Shown piece after piece: positions 6,866 through 7,257 of a stretch of 7,257 nucleotides of DNA. A model generated the notes under the pieces. It did no database searches. It saw only the letters and a program-made list of their open reading frames with translations, and had not been told where the DNA came from. Position numbers and translations under genes: made by a program. Numbering within the stretch: the first letter of the stretch is position 1; each line of letters starts with the position of its first letter. The stretch comes from Gammaproteobacteria bacterium (GTDB lineage Bacteria; Pseudomonadota; Gammaproteobacteria; Pseudomonadales; Azotimanducaceae), in assembly GCA_002726925.1 (NCBI GenBank), contig PBTJ01000085.1, positions 1 through 7,257 of the forward strand, in the 5' to 3' direction.

Positions 6866-7257
6866 CTACAGCGAAACCAACACACCTAGCGACGCCGTCG
6901 CCCCTGGCGCCCTGAAGCCCAGCACCTGTTGATACTCCTTATCCAAGACATTCTGTGCCCGCACAAACACAGTCGTATTGCTCGACGGCGCAAAACTGAC
7001 GCCAAAATTCACCAGCGATACCGCCTTGATCGTCTCTCGCGTTTCTGGCGTCGCGGCAATGAATTCGTTGTCCTGCATATCGCCATGATACACATAGGAA
7101 ACACTCGCCTTGCCTTTGTCGCCAGCAAAAGCGTAGTGCAGATTCAGGCCGCCGCTGTTGCGTGGTCGGCGTACTTCCACCCCGCCAGCAGCGTCGTCAC
7201 TGTCGAGCCGTGTCCAGTGCGCGTCGACGGCAACAGACCCGCCGATGTCGGCGCCTA
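6866..7257 (-). CDS. TonB-dependent outer-membrane receptor, BtuB-like (3' end only)
   Basis: Only the last 130 or so codons are inside the window. The frame is open from the right edge to TAG at 6868-6866, so the real start lies beyond 7257 and the GTG at 7180 is internal. The translation alternates short polar and hydrophobic beta-strands, as in the end of a 22-strand barrel: SVAVDAHWTRLDSDD, then VRRPRNSGGLNLHYAF, then ASVSYVYHGD. Next come TVFVRAQNVLDKEYQQVLGF, the characteristic TonB-receptor strand and NLxDKxY motif, and finally RAPGATASLGVLVSL. The DKEY-GFRAPGA arrangement resembles the end of the vitamin B12 receptor BtuB, but the substrate cannot be settled without the plug domain. 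The C-terminal residue is Leu, whereas outer-membrane barrels usually end in Phe or another aromatic. Confidence 0.85.
   Translation of the reverse strand, partial: GADIGGSVAVDAHWTRLDSDDAAGGVEVRRPRNSGGLNLHYAFAGDKGKASVSYVYHGDMQDNEFIAATPETRETIKAVSLVNFGVSFAPSSNTTVFVRAQNVLDKEYQQVLGFRAPGATASLGVLVSL

Noticed and set aside
1..7257. Mobile element, defence system, CRISPR array or toxin-antitoxin pair
   Set aside because: All coding space is accounted for by conserved housekeeping genes with intact motifs. No terminal repeats, regular short repeats or transposase/integrase motifs were seen on either strand.

Overview
The window reads as a chromosomal housekeeping segment from a gammaproteobacterium. 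The gene order tRNA-Gln, prs, rplY, pth, ychF is a familiar gammaproteobacterial arrangement (often preceded by ispE, which would lie just outside the left edge). The protein sequences also look proteobacterial: a CTC-type L25 with a C-terminal domain, a YchF the same length as the E. coli protein, and a BtuB-like TonB-dependent outer-membrane receptor. The genus cannot be fixed from this stretch alone. Nothing looks recently acquired: no insertion sequence, integrase, phage gene or CRISPR array was seen.

Layout. Positions 3-77 hold tRNA-Gln(UUG). A plus-strand cluster follows: prs (172-1116), rplY (1194-1865), pth (1881-2555) and ychF (2545-3636). Spacing tightens along the cluster, from 94 bp before prs to 77 bp, then 15 bp, then an 11-bp overlap, so the last three genes are very probably translated from one transcript. 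A symmetrical hairpin with an A-run on one side and a T-run on the other (3680-3712) ends this cluster and also ends the opposing one. On the minus strand, in transcription order, come the 3' end of a TonB-dependent receptor gene (from the right edge to 6866), an exonuclease III family gene (6784-6005) and an elongation factor G gene (5828-3744).

Function. The plus cluster combines PRPP supply for nucleotide, histidine and cofactor synthesis (Prs) with translation: glutamine tRNA, the 5S rRNA-binding protein L25, peptidyl-tRNA hydrolase and the ribosome-associated ATPase YchF. The minus cluster holds a translocation GTPase, a DNA repair nuclease and a nutrient receptor, with no clear common pathway. 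The EF-G gene is not flanked by rpsL, rpsG or tuf within the window, and several of its motifs differ from the str-operon EF-G. It is probably the second EF-G found in many gammaproteobacteria.

No wholly new system was found. The points most worth a second look are the foldable leader before rplY, the EF-G paralogue with altered domain IV loops, the low-complexity tail on Pth that overlaps the ychF start, and the non-aromatic C-terminus of the receptor.
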